This document shows, one piece after another, positions 53,822-63,169 of a DNA stretch of 64,000 nt (position 1 is its first letter; each line of letters opens with the position of its first letter). The stretch covers positions 1 through 64,000 of the forward strand of contig URAZ01000009.1 in the NCBI GenBank assembly GCA_900545925.1. Reading direction: 5' to 3'. The translations under genes and the position numbers were made by a program. A model generated the notes under the pieces. It saw nothing but the letters and a program-made list of their open reading frames with translations, was not told the origin of the DNA and did not search any database. Origin of the DNA: an uncultured Eubacteriales bacterium (GTDB taxonomy: Bacteria > Bacillota > Clostridia > Oscillospirales > Oscillospiraceae).

Positions 53822-53833
53822 GGAGGGCAGGCT

Positions 53834-56074
53834 ATGAAGAACAAAAGAAATACCGGCCTGCGTGCCGGCGTTTACCAGGAAAGCAGCGATCAAAAAAGTA
53901 CGCTCTTTGATCTGCTTGCCAACATCCTGATTTTCCTCGCGTTTGCCGCAGTTTGTTACACGGTAAGCGGCTTCTCTGCAATGCTCTGGCTGCTTGGGGC
54001 AGGTATTCTGACCTGCATCGCCGCCGCAATCATCCGGCATTTCCAGAAGACAAAGCTGCTGTTCCCCATCCTGCTGGCGGCTTTGCTGCTCGTTGTCCTG
54101 TTCGCGCGAAATCCGCTCCTGAACGGCTTCGGCGCGGCATGGAATACGCTGCGTGACCTTTGGGCAGCGGAAAAAGGCATCCTCCTGCCGCTTGCCGAAA
54201 CAGACGGCACCGGCCTCTGGCTGGCAGGGATTGTGACCGGCATTCTGCTGGCATTGTTGGCGCTTGCATTTTCCCATGTGCCGACGCTGGCGGCGGCAGC
54301 TTTGACGGCGCTCTGTGTAGCGGCAGCGTTTGTGCAGCCGGGCTTCCTGCTCCTTGCAGCGGCAGCGATTGCTCTGCTGATGCTGACCTGGCAGAAAAGC
54401 AAAAACGCCGTCTCGGCGGCGAGCTTCCTGCTTGTGGGCGTGATCGTCGCGGGCATAGCCGCAATTTCCCTGCAAACAGGCACAATGCAGGCCCTTTCGC
54501 AAAATGCAAAAGACACTCTGCATCACTGGCGCTACGAAAAAGCGGAAGAACTTCTGCCGGAAGGCGATCTGTCCGAACCGGTCGTGAAGACAGAAAGCAC
54601 AGACACCATCCTGTCTGTCACAGCGGACACGGCGCAGACGCTCTATCTGCGCGGCTTCGTCGGCGACAGCTATGAAAACGGCGTATGGTCTGCACTGGAC
54701 GCAAAAACTGCCGCAGAGGGAAAAGACCTCTTCTACTGGCTGCATCAGTCCGGCTTCTATCCGCAAAGCCAGTTGGCTTCTGCGGCCCGGCTGATGGGCA
54801 ATTACCAGTCCGGCAGCGTCAGTGTGCAGAATCTTACCGGGTGCAGTCTGTACCGCTATGAGCCGTGTACGATTCTTCCGGAACGCGCAGGTCTGGCAAA
54901 AAACAGAATCCAGCCGTCCGCAGTCGAAACGAGCGGTCTGCGCGGTGAGCGCGGATATTCTTATGAGACCGTTTCGGACGCACAGACCCTGCTGCCGGAG
55001 CTGCTGGACTTTTTGCAGAATGACACATCGGACGGCGTGAAATCGTACTTACAGATGGAAAGCGCGTACCGCGAGTTTGTGTATTCCTACGCGCTGTCCG
55101 TTCCCGCAGAATTCCGCGCGCAGCTCGGCGCGGTGCTGGATCAATGCTGCGAAAGCTACGGCCCGGAAAACAGCCTGACGAAAGAGCAGGCGCAGACGGC
55201 GGCGCTGGCGTTTCTGGAATTGTGCTTTGACGGAAGCGGCAATATTGCGCTGCCGCTGACCGACACGGTGGACGGCACAACGTATCAATACGCGACCGTC
55301 GCGGCCTTGGCGCTGCGGTATTACGGCATCCCTGCCCGCTATGTCGAGGGATATACGGTCAAGGCCGCAGAAAACGAGCCGACGAGCGTGGACGCAAGCG
55401 CCGCGGGCGCATGGGTCGAGGTGTTTCAGGACGGCGTGGGCTGGCTGCCGCTGGCGCTGACACCGGGCCTTGAAGACCTCTCCGCCGAGCAGACCGAGAG
55501 CGGCATCAAGCCGGTCGGCGCAGGCAAGGAAGGCAACGGCGACGGCCCGCGCGTAACAGAGGGTCAGGAGCTGGAGCAGGACGATGCAGAGCCGGACAAC
55601 TCGGAGGACAACACCCCGGACGGCGGCCAGCGGACAGGACTTCTCCACAAGCCCGCGTTTTGGATCATCCTTGTTGCCGCACTGCTGCTTCTGCTGCTTG
55701 CGGCTATCATCATCCGTCACGAGGTCATCCTCAAAAAGCGAAACGAAGCATTCACGCAGGAAGACCAGTCCGCCGCAGCCGCCTGCCTGTTTACAGACTG
55801 CGCGGCACTGCTGGCAGCAATGGGCTTCAAGCGCGGCACAGGTTCCATGCTGGAGCTCTGTGAAACGGCAAAGGAGCAGCTTGGAGAGGAGTACGCCGCG
55901 AAGCTGCACGATATGACCATGTATAACGCACAGGCGCTGTTTTCCAGCCGTGCGATCTCACCGGAGCAGCTCACAGAAATGCGGGCGTTCCACGACACGA
56001 CGATGGAAAACCTGAAAACACGCTGCAAGCCGCTTCGCAAGCTGCGGCTGAAATGGCTGAATTGTCTCTACTGA
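53834..56074 (+). CDS. transglutaminase-like membrane protein, apparently catalytically dead
   Basis: The 746-residue protein follows the TgpA plan: several N-terminal membrane helices (about 25-220), an extracytoplasmic transglutaminase-like domain (about 400-545), a membrane helix near 605-625, and a cytoplasmic DUF4129-like tail. The fold is recognisable from YYGIPARYVEGY, AWVEVFQDGVGWLP and LTPG. The catalytic residues are replaced. The Cys position reads TTYQYATVAAL with no Cys, the His of the usual HAWVEV is Gly (AGAWVEV), and the Asp/Glu before the final TP is Ala/Leu. It may be a binding or scaffold protein. Confidence 0.88.
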   Translation: MKNKRNTGLRAGVYQESSDQKSTLFDLLANILIFLAFAAVCYTVSGFSAMLWLLGAGILTCIAAAIIRHFQKTKLLFPILLAALLLVVLFARNPLLNGFGAAWNTLRDLWAAEKGILLPLAETDGTGLWLAGIVTGILLALLALAFSHVPTLAAAALTALCVAAAFVQPGFLLLAAAAIALLMLTWQKSKNAVSAASFLLVGVIVAGIAAISLQTGTMQALSQNAKDTLHHWRYEKAEELLPEGDLSEPVVKTESTDTILSVTADTAQTLYLRGFVGDSYENGVWSALDAKTAAEGKDLFYWLHQSGFYPQSQLASAARLMGNYQSGSVSVQNLTGCSLYRYEPCTILPERAGLAKNRIQPSAVETSGLRGERGYSYETVSDAQTLLPELLDFLQNDTSDGVKSYLQMESAYREFVYSYALSVPAEFRAQLGAVLDQCCESYGPENSLTKEQAQTAALAFLELCFDGSGNIALPLTDTVDGTTYQYATVAALALRYYGIPARYVEGYTVKAAENEPTSVDASAAGAWVEVFQDGVGWLPLALTPGLEDLSAEQTESGIKPVGAGKEGNGDGPRVTEGQELEQDDAEPDNSEDNTPDGGQRTGLLHKPAFWIILVAALLLLLLAAIIIRHEVILKKRNEAFTQEDQSAAAACLFTDCAALLAAMGFKRGTGSMLELCETAKEQLGEEYAAKLHDMTMYNAQALFSSRAISPEQLTEMRAFHDTTMENLKTRCKPLRKLRLKWLNCLY

Positions 56075-56088
56075 CGGGAGGTAACCCT

Positions 56089-59000
56089 ATGAAACTGAAA
56101 CGAATGACCGCCGCATTGCTCCTGCTGGCGATGCTCCTGTCCTGCCTGCCGCTCAGCGTGCTGGCAGCGGACGCAGAGCCGGTCGAAGCGGAGGAAGCCG
56201 CAGACGCCGTGCCTGCGGAGGAGATCGTCACGGAAGAAGCCGAAATTTCCACGCAGGCGGTCAATGCAAGCGGATATTTCTATTTTTCCGCCGAAACGGA
56301 AAATAAGCTGCTCATTGCGCCGATGCGGATCGCCTTTACGGATGGGCAGACTATCCGGCAGGCGCTGAACGCCAGCAAATACAGCTTTACAACGAATGGC
56401 AGCAATCAGTTTATTACGGCGATTGAGGGCGTCAACGGCAACTATACCTATGGCAGTACGCCGGATGGCGTTTCCATTGACAGCGCTGCCAATACTGTGA
56501 CGCATTTCAGATTTAGTGAAGCCTCGAACAGCACACCGTCCTCCGGCCTGCAAACCTTGATGCAGGTCATGGCGGACTATCTGGAAGAAGCTGCCGATGT
56601 GCAGAACGCCGCAGCAGACGAATACCAGGCAGCAGTCAGTGGCTATTTGGGCGTTACCAGTGAGAGCGCACAGAGCTATGCAGCTGCGATCACGGCGAAG
56701 ATCAACGCCTATAAAGCCGGGCAGAATACCCAATACACCGTGACCTTCTCCGGTTATTCCGGCAGCAGCTATACCGTTTCTGCAACCAATGACTATGGTA
56801 AGCAGTTTGCGGATGCCAACCATACCGGTACGCTCCAGCTTCCGGCAGACGGCTATACCTTCTATGTCCGGCAGGGCAACCGCATGGTTTCCGGCAAGAT
56901 CACGGTCAGTGGAGCAATGACGGTAAATGCCAGCCTGCCCACCGGAGACTGGTTCAATGAGAGCAGCCTGCAGATTTCCAGCGGCTACGACGCGGAGTTC
57001 GATGCAAACCGCTATGCGTATACGCTGACAGACCATACTGCAACCGTGCAGGTGCCGGACAGCTTCACCGGACGGCTGTATCCATATTTCAAGTTGAACA
57101 CCACAGGAGCAGCGGTCAAGGCCGTTTACACGGACATAAGCGGTGCAGCCAGAGATAAGGATATTCCGGCTGAGTCTAAAGCGACCAGCATTGACAATGC
57201 GCTCTCCCGCGGCGCGGCTGGCAATACGGTCATTCTCCGGGCCAGCAAAGCCGGTTCAGACAACTATACGCAGAGCGTCGATCTGACGCTTCGGCTCGAC
57301 CGCATGCCGACGCTCGGCAGCCTGCGCGTGACCAACGCCGCAGATACGGCGCAGGCGGCGACAGAGAGCTTCTCCAGCACCAAGACGGAATATACTTATA
57401 AGATCCTCGATTCCGAACAGAAACTGAAAATTTATCCAACCGCCACAGTCTCCGGGTCTTCTATCACGGTCAACGGAAACGAGCTGGCCGCAGACGGCAG
57501 CGCGACCGTGACGATCTCCGGCGAAACGACGGTTATGATTGCAGTTTCCTCCGGAAACTACACGACGACCTATACATTGACGATCCAACCGGGCCAAGGA
57601 AAGAAGGTCACATTCAAGACTGCCAGCGATGTGACGCTGACGGTCGTGAATAAGAACGGCGAAGAACTGGCCTATACAAAAACGACTGGCGCCAGCGGCA
57701 CGGTCAATTATCTCTACACGCTCGTGCCGGGCGACAATTACTCGTATGTTGCGACGCAAGGTACTTATTACCACGCGCGAAAATCCTTTACGCTTGGCAG
57801 CAACGAGGTCATTGAGGTATCGGTCGTACAAGGAGATTGGCTGACTTCATTGGCACTCGGAAACAGTGAAAACACGGGTAGCAAGGGAAATCTTTTCCCA
57901 GAAGCATCGTTCTCAAAGAGCACTCATACATACACAGTGAATGTTCCGGATTATTCCAGCGCAGTCTACGCATGGGTAACAGTCGCACGTGGAAGCTGCA
58001 ACGCCGTATACCCCAGACAAAGCAGCGCAAGTGGAGGTTCAGCTACCGTATCAGTTGTGATTCCGAGTAAACTGACAGGTACAAATCTTATGCAGGCCCT
58101 TCTCACTGGCAGTGCTTATAGTAATGTGCTTACATTCAGAGTGTCTTACTTAGACAAAAGCGTAGATGTAACATATTACACAGACTATATGATTTGCCTT
58201 GAGCGGACGCTGAGTTTGAAAAATATGAGCGTGAGCGTTCAAGGTGGACAAGTTCTTATGAATCGCAGCGGTGGTACTGGTTTTTCTCGTACTGAAACGG
58301 ATTATTCTGTTCTCGTTCCGGCTGCAGCATCATCCTTAAAAATTACAGTTCAGACACACACGGACTCCCCTAGGTATGGGGACACAGATAATGGATATCT
58401 GGTTTCCGTAAACGGGAAGAATGTGGGAATCGTTGAAAATGCTGGGGCAGTTGAAGTCCCTCTAAATGGCACTGAGACAGACGAAGAAATCAAAATAGTC
58501 GTAACCAATATATACAACCAAAATGCTCATACAGAATATCGACTCACAATAAAGAAAGCGGCAACAACTGCCGTTGCATTCCAAACAAATCCGAAGAATG
58601 CTTTGATCTATATTTACGAACAGGGCGCTGGAAACCGTGTCTGGCCGACAGACGATGGAATCTTCGCGCTGTCGGAAGGCTTCACTTACTATTGCAGTAT
58701 TTCGCTGTACGGATATGCTGCACAGGCAGGTGCGCTGCAAATCGTAAATGAAAGCGGTCAGACCGTTCTGCGCTTTGGCGAAGAAGAATATACGGATCCT
58801 TCTGCAGTGCCGATTACGCTGCAAAAGGCGGACGCAAACCCCAATATTGTTGATTTTAACGCAGAATGGGCAAACTTCCGCGGCACGGACAGCAACAACG
58901 GCGTTACAAGCGCAAAGACACCGATCAGCGCAGCGGACGGCATGCTGTATTGGGCTGTAAAACTGGGCGATGGGTATTCCTCCGATGCAGTCAGCAGCCC

Positions 59001-60690
59001 TATTCTTGTGGACAACTGCCTGATTGTTTATGCCGGTGAACACATTTACCGCGTGAATAAAGCCACTGGTGTAGTAGAAGCAACGGGTCAGATGGCTGGA
59101 AAATCCAGTTTCGCTATCAACGGGCCAACATATTATGATGGCATTCTGCTGGTGGGACTGTCCAATGGACGTATCCAGGCGTTCAGCGCCAAAACGCTGG
59201 AATCCCTGTGGCTGTACACCGATCCGCTGGGTGGTCAGCCGAACTGCCCAATCACGATATTGAACGGTTACGCCTATACCGGCTTTTGGAACGGAGAAGA
59301 CAAAGACGGTAGTTTTGTTTGTGTCAGTTTGACGGATGAAGATCCGGAAAATCAAGCCGAGGAAAAAGCTGCTACATGGCGAATGGTGCAGAACGGAGGC
59401 TTCTATTGGGCTGGTGCCTATGCTTGCGATGATTTCGTTATGATCGGAACAGACGATGGCAAGACAGCCTGCTCGTACCTCTATCTGCTTGACCCGCTGA
59501 CCGGCAAAGTGCTGGACTCCCGAAGTGGCTTTGACGGCGATATCCGCAGTACGATCTGTTATGACAAAGACACCGATGCATACTATTTTACATCGAAAGG
59601 CGGAGGCTTTTACCGTATAAAAGTACAAGGCAAGACGATCACCGCCTGTGACGGAATGGAATTAAAGAATGGAATCAAAGATGAAACGGCCATGAGCACC
59701 TCCACGCCGGTCGTCTACAATGGCCGCGCCTATATTGGTGTCAGTGGCACAGGTCAGTTTACGGCATATTCCGGCCATAACATCACGGTCATCGACCTGG
59801 AAAACTTGGAAATTGCGTATAGTGTGCCGACACAGGGCTATCCGCAGACGAGCGGTATGCTGACGACAGCCTATGAGCAGGAGTCCGGATACGTTTATGT
59901 TTATTTCTTTGACAACTATACGCCGGGTAAGCTCCGTATCCTGCGCGATAAAAAGGGTCAGAACGAAGCAAATTATCTGACATCGGAAACCTTTAATGAT
60001 GAGACGTACCAGACAGCCTATGCGCTATTCTCACCAAACGGCAAGCAGGCACAGTACGCGATTTGCAGCCCGATCACTGACAGCGACGGCACGATCTATT
60101 TTAAGAATGACTCTGCTTTTCTGATGGCCTTCGGCAGAAGCATTGAGAAGATTGAGGTCACAACGATGCCCCAAAAGACGAAGTACACAACCGGTGAAAC
60201 CTTTGACAAAACCGGCATGGTCGTAACGGCAACGCTTTCCGATGGTTCGACGCGAGATGTGACCGAAATGGTATCCGCGCCGACGGAGCCGCTGACAGAT
60301 GACATAACGGAAATCTCGTTGGTATTTGGCCGGAATCAAACCATGTATCGTAACCTGCCAAACGGCGAAGCTATGACTGTCGGTAATGAGATCCCAGCAA
60401 TATCAACGACGCTGCAGATTCGTGTGGGCGATACGACCGATACCGGCGCGCTTGCGGACGATCTTACATGGAGCTTCCGCCCGGCTGTAAATACGCTTTC
60501 CATTGACGGCAAGATCCCGGAGGGGCACAAGGTTCTGATTGCCTGCTACGACGATAGCGGCAAGATGACAAAGCTGGAGGTTTGGACTGTCAGCGGCAGT
60601 GTGACGCTGCCAGACAGCGCAAAGATCCGCGTATTCTATATTGACGGCAACAGCAAGCCGCTCTGCGCGGCTGCCGCAGTCCTTGGATGA
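56089..60690 (+). CDS. giant secreted protein with cadherin-like domains and a beta-propeller
   Basis: The 1533-residue protein starts at ATG 56089 after GGAGG; a signal peptide ends near VLA-ADA. The mature N-terminus (about 55-140), with LIAPMRIAFTDGQTIRQAL, resembles the edge of a DUF4430 domain. Cadherin-like beta sandwiches lie near 409-505 and 710-830. A PQQ-like propeller (about 919-1345) begins EWANFRGTDSNNG and includes GGFYWAGAYACDD. A Big_3-like Ig domain follows (about 1353-1440; TKYTTGETFDKTGMVVTA), then a final beta domain. There is no visible wall anchor. The propeller is paralogous to the one at 41164-42981. Confidence 0.82.
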   Translation: MKLKRMTAALLLLAMLLSCLPLSVLAADAEPVEAEEAADAVPAEEIVTEEAEISTQAVNASGYFYFSAETENKLLIAPMRIAFTDGQTIRQALNASKYSFTTNGSNQFITAIEGVNGNYTYGSTPDGVSIDSAANTVTHFRFSEASNSTPSSGLQTLMQVMADYLEEAADVQNAAADEYQAAVSGYLGVTSESAQSYAAAITAKINAYKAGQNTQYTVTFSGYSGSSYTVSATNDYGKQFADANHTGTLQLPADGYTFYVRQGNRMVSGKITVSGAMTVNASLPTGDWFNESSLQISSGYDAEFDANRYAYTLTDHTATVQVPDSFTGRLYPYFKLNTTGAAVKAVYTDISGAARDKDIPAESKATSIDNALSRGAAGNTVILRASKAGSDNYTQSVDLTLRLDRMPTLGSLRVTNAADTAQAATESFSSTKTEYTYKILDSEQKLKIYPTATVSGSSITVNGNELAADGSATVTISGETTVMIAVSSGNYTTTYTLTIQPGQGKKVTFKTASDVTLTVVNKNGEELAYTKTTGASGTVNYLYTLVPGDNYSYVATQGTYYHARKSFTLGSNEVIEVSVVQGDWLTSLALGNSENTGSKGNLFPEASFSKSTHTYTVNVPDYSSAVYAWVTVARGSCNAVYPRQSSASGGSATVSVVIPSKLTGTNLMQALLTGSAYSNVLTFRVSYLDKSVDVTYYTDYMICLERTLSLKNMSVSVQGGQVLMNRSGGTGFSRTETDYSVLVPAAASSLKITVQTHTDSPRYGDTDNGYLVSVNGKNVGIVENAGAVEVPLNGTETDEEIKIVVTNIYNQNAHTEYRLTIKKAATTAVAFQTNPKNALIYIYEQGAGNRVWPTDDGIFALSEGFTYYCSISLYGYAAQAGALQIVNESGQTVLRFGEEEYTDPSAVPITLQKADANPNIVDFNAEWANFRGTDSNNGVTSAKTPISAADGMLYWAVKLGDGYSSDAVSSPILVDNCLIVYAGEHIYRVNKATGVVEATGQMAGKSSFAINGPTYYDGILLVGLSNGRIQAFSAKTLESLWLYTDPLGGQPNCPITILNGYAYTGFWNGEDKDGSFVCVSLTDEDPENQAEEKAATWRMVQNGGFYWAGAYACDDFVMIGTDDGKTACSYLYLLDPLTGKVLDSRSGFDGDIRSTICYDKDTDAYYFTSKGGGFYRIKVQGKTITACDGMELKNGIKDETAMSTSTPVVYNGRAYIGVSGTGQFTAYSGHNITVIDLENLEIAYSVPTQGYPQTSGMLTTAYEQESGYVYVYFFDNYTPGKLRILRDKKGQNEANYLTSETFNDETYQTAYALFSPNGKQAQYAICSPITDSDGTIYFKNDSAFLMAFGRSIEKIEVTTMPQKTKYTTGETFDKTGMVVTATLSDGSTRDVTEMVSAPTEPLTDDITEISLVFGRNQTMYRNLPNGEAMTVGNEIPAISTTLQIRVGDTTDTGALADDLTWSFRPAVNTLSIDGKIPEGHKVLIACYDDSGKMTKLEVWTVSGSVTLPDSAKIRVFYIDGNSKPLCAAAAVLG

Positions 60691-60705
60691 TGGGAGATGC
60701 AGCAT

Positions 60706-61677
60706 ATGAAACGAATCGGTTCCAGACTGCTCTGCATCCTGCTCCTGCTTTCCCTGCTGCTCTCCCTGACCGCCTGCGGGAAACCGGAAACGCAGCTTGA
60801 AAAAACGGCCTGTTACCTGCAAGCGCAGGTGGCTGAGCCGGGGGCAGGTTCCATTGGCGGCGACTGGCTGATTTTCGGGCTGGCACGCTCCGGCGTAAAG
60901 GTTTCGCAGAAATACTTCGATACTTATTACAAAAATGTAGAAGCAGCAGTCCGCGAGAAAAACGGAATACTCAGTGAGCGGAAGTACACCGAGTATTCCC
61001 GCACCGTGCTGGCGCTGACCGCCATTGGAAAAGATCCTGCCAGTGTGGCCGGATTCAACCTGCTGCGCCCGCTTGCAGATTTTGAACAGGTCGCAAAACA
61101 GGGCATCAACGGCACGATCTTCGCGCTGCTGGCGCTGGACAGCGGGAACTATGAAATTCCCGAAAATCCGGATGCCGCCGTGCAGGCAACACGGCAGATG
61201 TATGTGGACGAGCTGCTCACGCGGGAGCTGCCGGACGGCGGCTGGACGCTGACCGGCGGCGAGCCGGACGTGGACATCACGGCAATGACGCTGCAGGCGC
61301 TTGCCAAATACCGCGAGCAGCCGGAGGTTGAAGCAGCCGTGGAACGCGGCCTTGCCGTTCTTTCCTCCTTGCAGGAGCCGGACGGCGGATATACTTCGTG
61401 GGGATCGAGCAACAGCGAATCGGTCGCGCAGGTGATCGTGGCGCTGACGGAGCTTGGCGTGCCGCTGGACGACGAGCGCTTCGTGAAGAATGGCGTTACC
61501 GTCGAAGACGCGCTTCTGCGCTTCGCACAGGAAAGCGGCGCGTTCGTTCATGTGCTGGACGGCAGCGGCGGCGACGACGGCATGGCGACCGAGCAGGCAT
61601 TCTATGCGCTGGCCGCGATCCACCGCGCCAAAACAGGCAAGACCACACTCTATGACATGACGGATGTGATGCAATGA
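60706..61677 (+). CDS. lipoprotein with alpha/alpha-toroid repeats (transcobalamin N-domain-like)
   Basis: This 323-residue lipoprotein starts at ATG 60706, 9 bases after GGGAG. The lipobox is LSLTAC, giving a mature Cys near residue 22. The rest is built from helical-hairpin repeats: LPDGGWTLTGGEPDVDITAM, then EPDGGYTSWGSSNSESVAQV, then DGMATEQAFYALAAIHRA. This is the prenyltransferase/squalene-cyclase-like toroid, also used by the N-terminal domain of animal intrinsic factor and transcobalamin. Enzymatic metal sites of prenyltransferases are not evident. Its stop overlaps the DUF4430 lipoprotein start by ATGA. A binding role is inferred from this pairing. Confidence 0.82.
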   Translation: MKRIGSRLLCILLLLSLLLSLTACGKPETQLEKTACYLQAQVAEPGAGSIGGDWLIFGLARSGVKVSQKYFDTYYKNVEAAVREKNGILSERKYTEYSRTVLALTAIGKDPASVAGFNLLRPLADFEQVAKQGINGTIFALLALDSGNYEIPENPDAAVQATRQMYVDELLTRELPDGGWTLTGGEPDVDITAMTLQALAKYREQPEVEAAVERGLAVLSSLQEPDGGYTSWGSSNSESVAQVIVALTELGVPLDDERFVKNGVTVEDALLRFAQESGAFVHVLDGSGGDDGMATEQAFYALAAIHRAKTGKTTLYDMTDVMQ

Positions 61678-62276
61678 AGCAGTTTTACAGACTGGCCGCA
61701 CTTTTTCTGGCGCTCCTGCTCCTTTGCGGCTGCGCGGCGGGAAACGGCTACGGCAAGCCCGAACGGAAGGCGGGGCAGGATGAGTACCTGACCGACCCCG
61801 TCCCCGAGGGCAAGCCGCAGCCGGTCGAGCCGCAGGACGTGACGGTCGGTGATACGGAATACACCTGTACGATCTCTATTTCCTGCGCGTCGATCCTGGA
61901 GCACATGGATCTGTGCGACAAGGAAAAGGTGGAGTTGGTACCGGAGGACGGCTGGCTGCTAAAGCCCGTGGAGGTCACTTTCAAGCAGGGCCAAAGCGTT
62001 TTTGATGTGCTCCAACAGGTCTGCAAGGACAACAAGCTCCACATGGAGTTTTCCATGACGCCGATCTATAACTCTGCCTATATCGAGGGTATTGGAAACC
62101 TTTATGAGTTTGACTGCGGCGAGGTGTCCGGCTGGATGTATAAGGTCAATGACTGGTTTCCCAACTATGGATGCAGCCGCTACCAGCTTCAAAACGGCGA
62201 TATCGTGGAATGGGAATACACCTGCGAGCTGGGCAAGGACATCGGCGGCGGCTATGCGACAGGCGGTGACGCATGA
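61674..62276 (+). CDS. DUF4430 (transcobalamin C-terminal-like) lipoprotein
   Basis: The 200-residue lipoprotein has lipobox LLLCGC and a short polar linker. A single DUF4430 domain spans about 60-195: TCTISISCASILEHMD, then VEVTFKQGQSVFDVLQQVC, YIEGIGNLYEFDCGEVSGWM, and YQLQNGDIVEWEYTCELG. DUF4430 is the bacterial relative of the beta domain of intrinsic factor/transcobalamin. It is coupled to both the toroid lipoprotein and ecfT by ATGA overlaps, so the three should be made together. It is the most likely solute-capture component for the ECF transporter. Confidence 0.9.
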   Translation: MKQFYRLAALFLALLLLCGCAAGNGYGKPERKAGQDEYLTDPVPEGKPQPVEPQDVTVGDTEYTCTISISCASILEHMDLCDKEKVELVPEDGWLLKPVEVTFKQGQSVFDVLQQVCKDNKLHMEFSMTPIYNSAYIEGIGNLYEFDCGEVSGWMYKVNDWFPNYGCSRYQLQNGDIVEWEYTCELGKDIGGGYATGGDA

Positions 62277-63169
62277 GAAACAGAGACACCTTTTCAGGCT
62301 ACCATCCGACGATCAATTTTCTGTATTTCGCGCTGGTACTGCTCTTTTCCATGTGCCTGATGCACCCGGTCTATCTTGCGATTTCTCTGACCGGCGCGCT
62401 GACCTACGATATTTACCTGAAAGGCCGGAAAGCGGTGCGGTTTGCCGTCATGGGGCTTCTCCCCATGGCGGTGCTTGCCGCGCTGGTCAATCCGGCCTTT
62501 AACCATGAGGGTGCGACGATTCTGACGTATTTGCCCAGCGGCAATCCGCTGACGCTGGAGTCCATGCTGTACGGCGTAGCCGCGGCGGTCATGCTGGCAA
62601 GCGTCGTTCTCTGGTTTTCCAGCTACAACGAGGTCATGACGTCAGATAAGTTCGTGTACCTGTTTGGGCGCGTCATTCCGGCGCTGTCGCTCGTTCTCTC
62701 CATGGCGCTGCGCTTTATCCCGAAGTTCAAGGCGCAGATGCAGACGGTCAGCGAAGCGCAGGCATGCATCGGCAGAGATACGAAAAACGGCAGCGTGATT
62801 CGTAGGGTTTCTAACGCAATCAAGATCTTCTCCATCATGGTAACGTGGTCACTTGAGAACGCGATTGAAACAGCGGATTCCATGCGCTCGCGCGGCTACG
62901 GTCTGCCTGGGCGCACGGCGTTCTCGATCTATCGTTTTGACGACCGCGACAAGGCCGCGCTTGCTTGGCTGATCTTCTGCGGCGCGTACATTCTTTCGGG
63001 CTGGTTGGCAGGCGGAATGTATTTTAGGTATTACCCTACTGTTAAAACCGCCTTATGGACGCCATTGACGATCAGCTTCATGTTCGTGTATCTGGCACTT
63101 GTTCTTACCCCCGTGATTCTCGACCGAAAGGAGGACAGGCAGTGGAAGTCTTTACGATCCGAAATTTAA
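62273..63169 (+). CDS. ecfT: ECF transporter transmembrane subunit EcfT
   Basis: The 298-residue protein has about 6-7 membrane helices and the coupling-helix signature of EcfT. ADSMRSRGYGLPGR holds the Arg-Gly motif that contacts the ATPase grooves, and ALRFIPKFKAQMQTVSEAQA precedes it. EcfT is the scaffold joining the vitamin-binding S component to two ATPases. It is coupled to the DUF4430 lipoprotein and overlaps the ATPase gene by 28 bp. No S component is encoded in this window; it may follow beyond the edge. Confidence 0.92.
   Translation: MRNRDTFSGYHPTINFLYFALVLLFSMCLMHPVYLAISLTGALTYDIYLKGRKAVRFAVMGLLPMAVLAALVNPAFNHEGATILTYLPSGNPLTLESMLYGVAAAVMLASVVLWFSSYNEVMTSDKFVYLFGRVIPALSLVLSMALRFIPKFKAQMQTVSEAQACIGRDTKNGSVIRRVSNAIKIFSIMVTWSLENAIETADSMRSRGYGLPGRTAFSIYRFDDRDKAALAWLIFCGAYILSGWLAGGMYFRYYPTVKTALWTPLTISFMFVYLALVLTPVILDRKEDRQWKSLRSEI

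Noticed and set aside
52433..54766. 777-residue minus-strand open frame
   Set aside because: It is antisense to moxR, DUF58 and the transglutaminase-like gene, is rich in Arg, Gln, His and Cys, and resembles no family. Long antisense frames are common in this GC-rich DNA.
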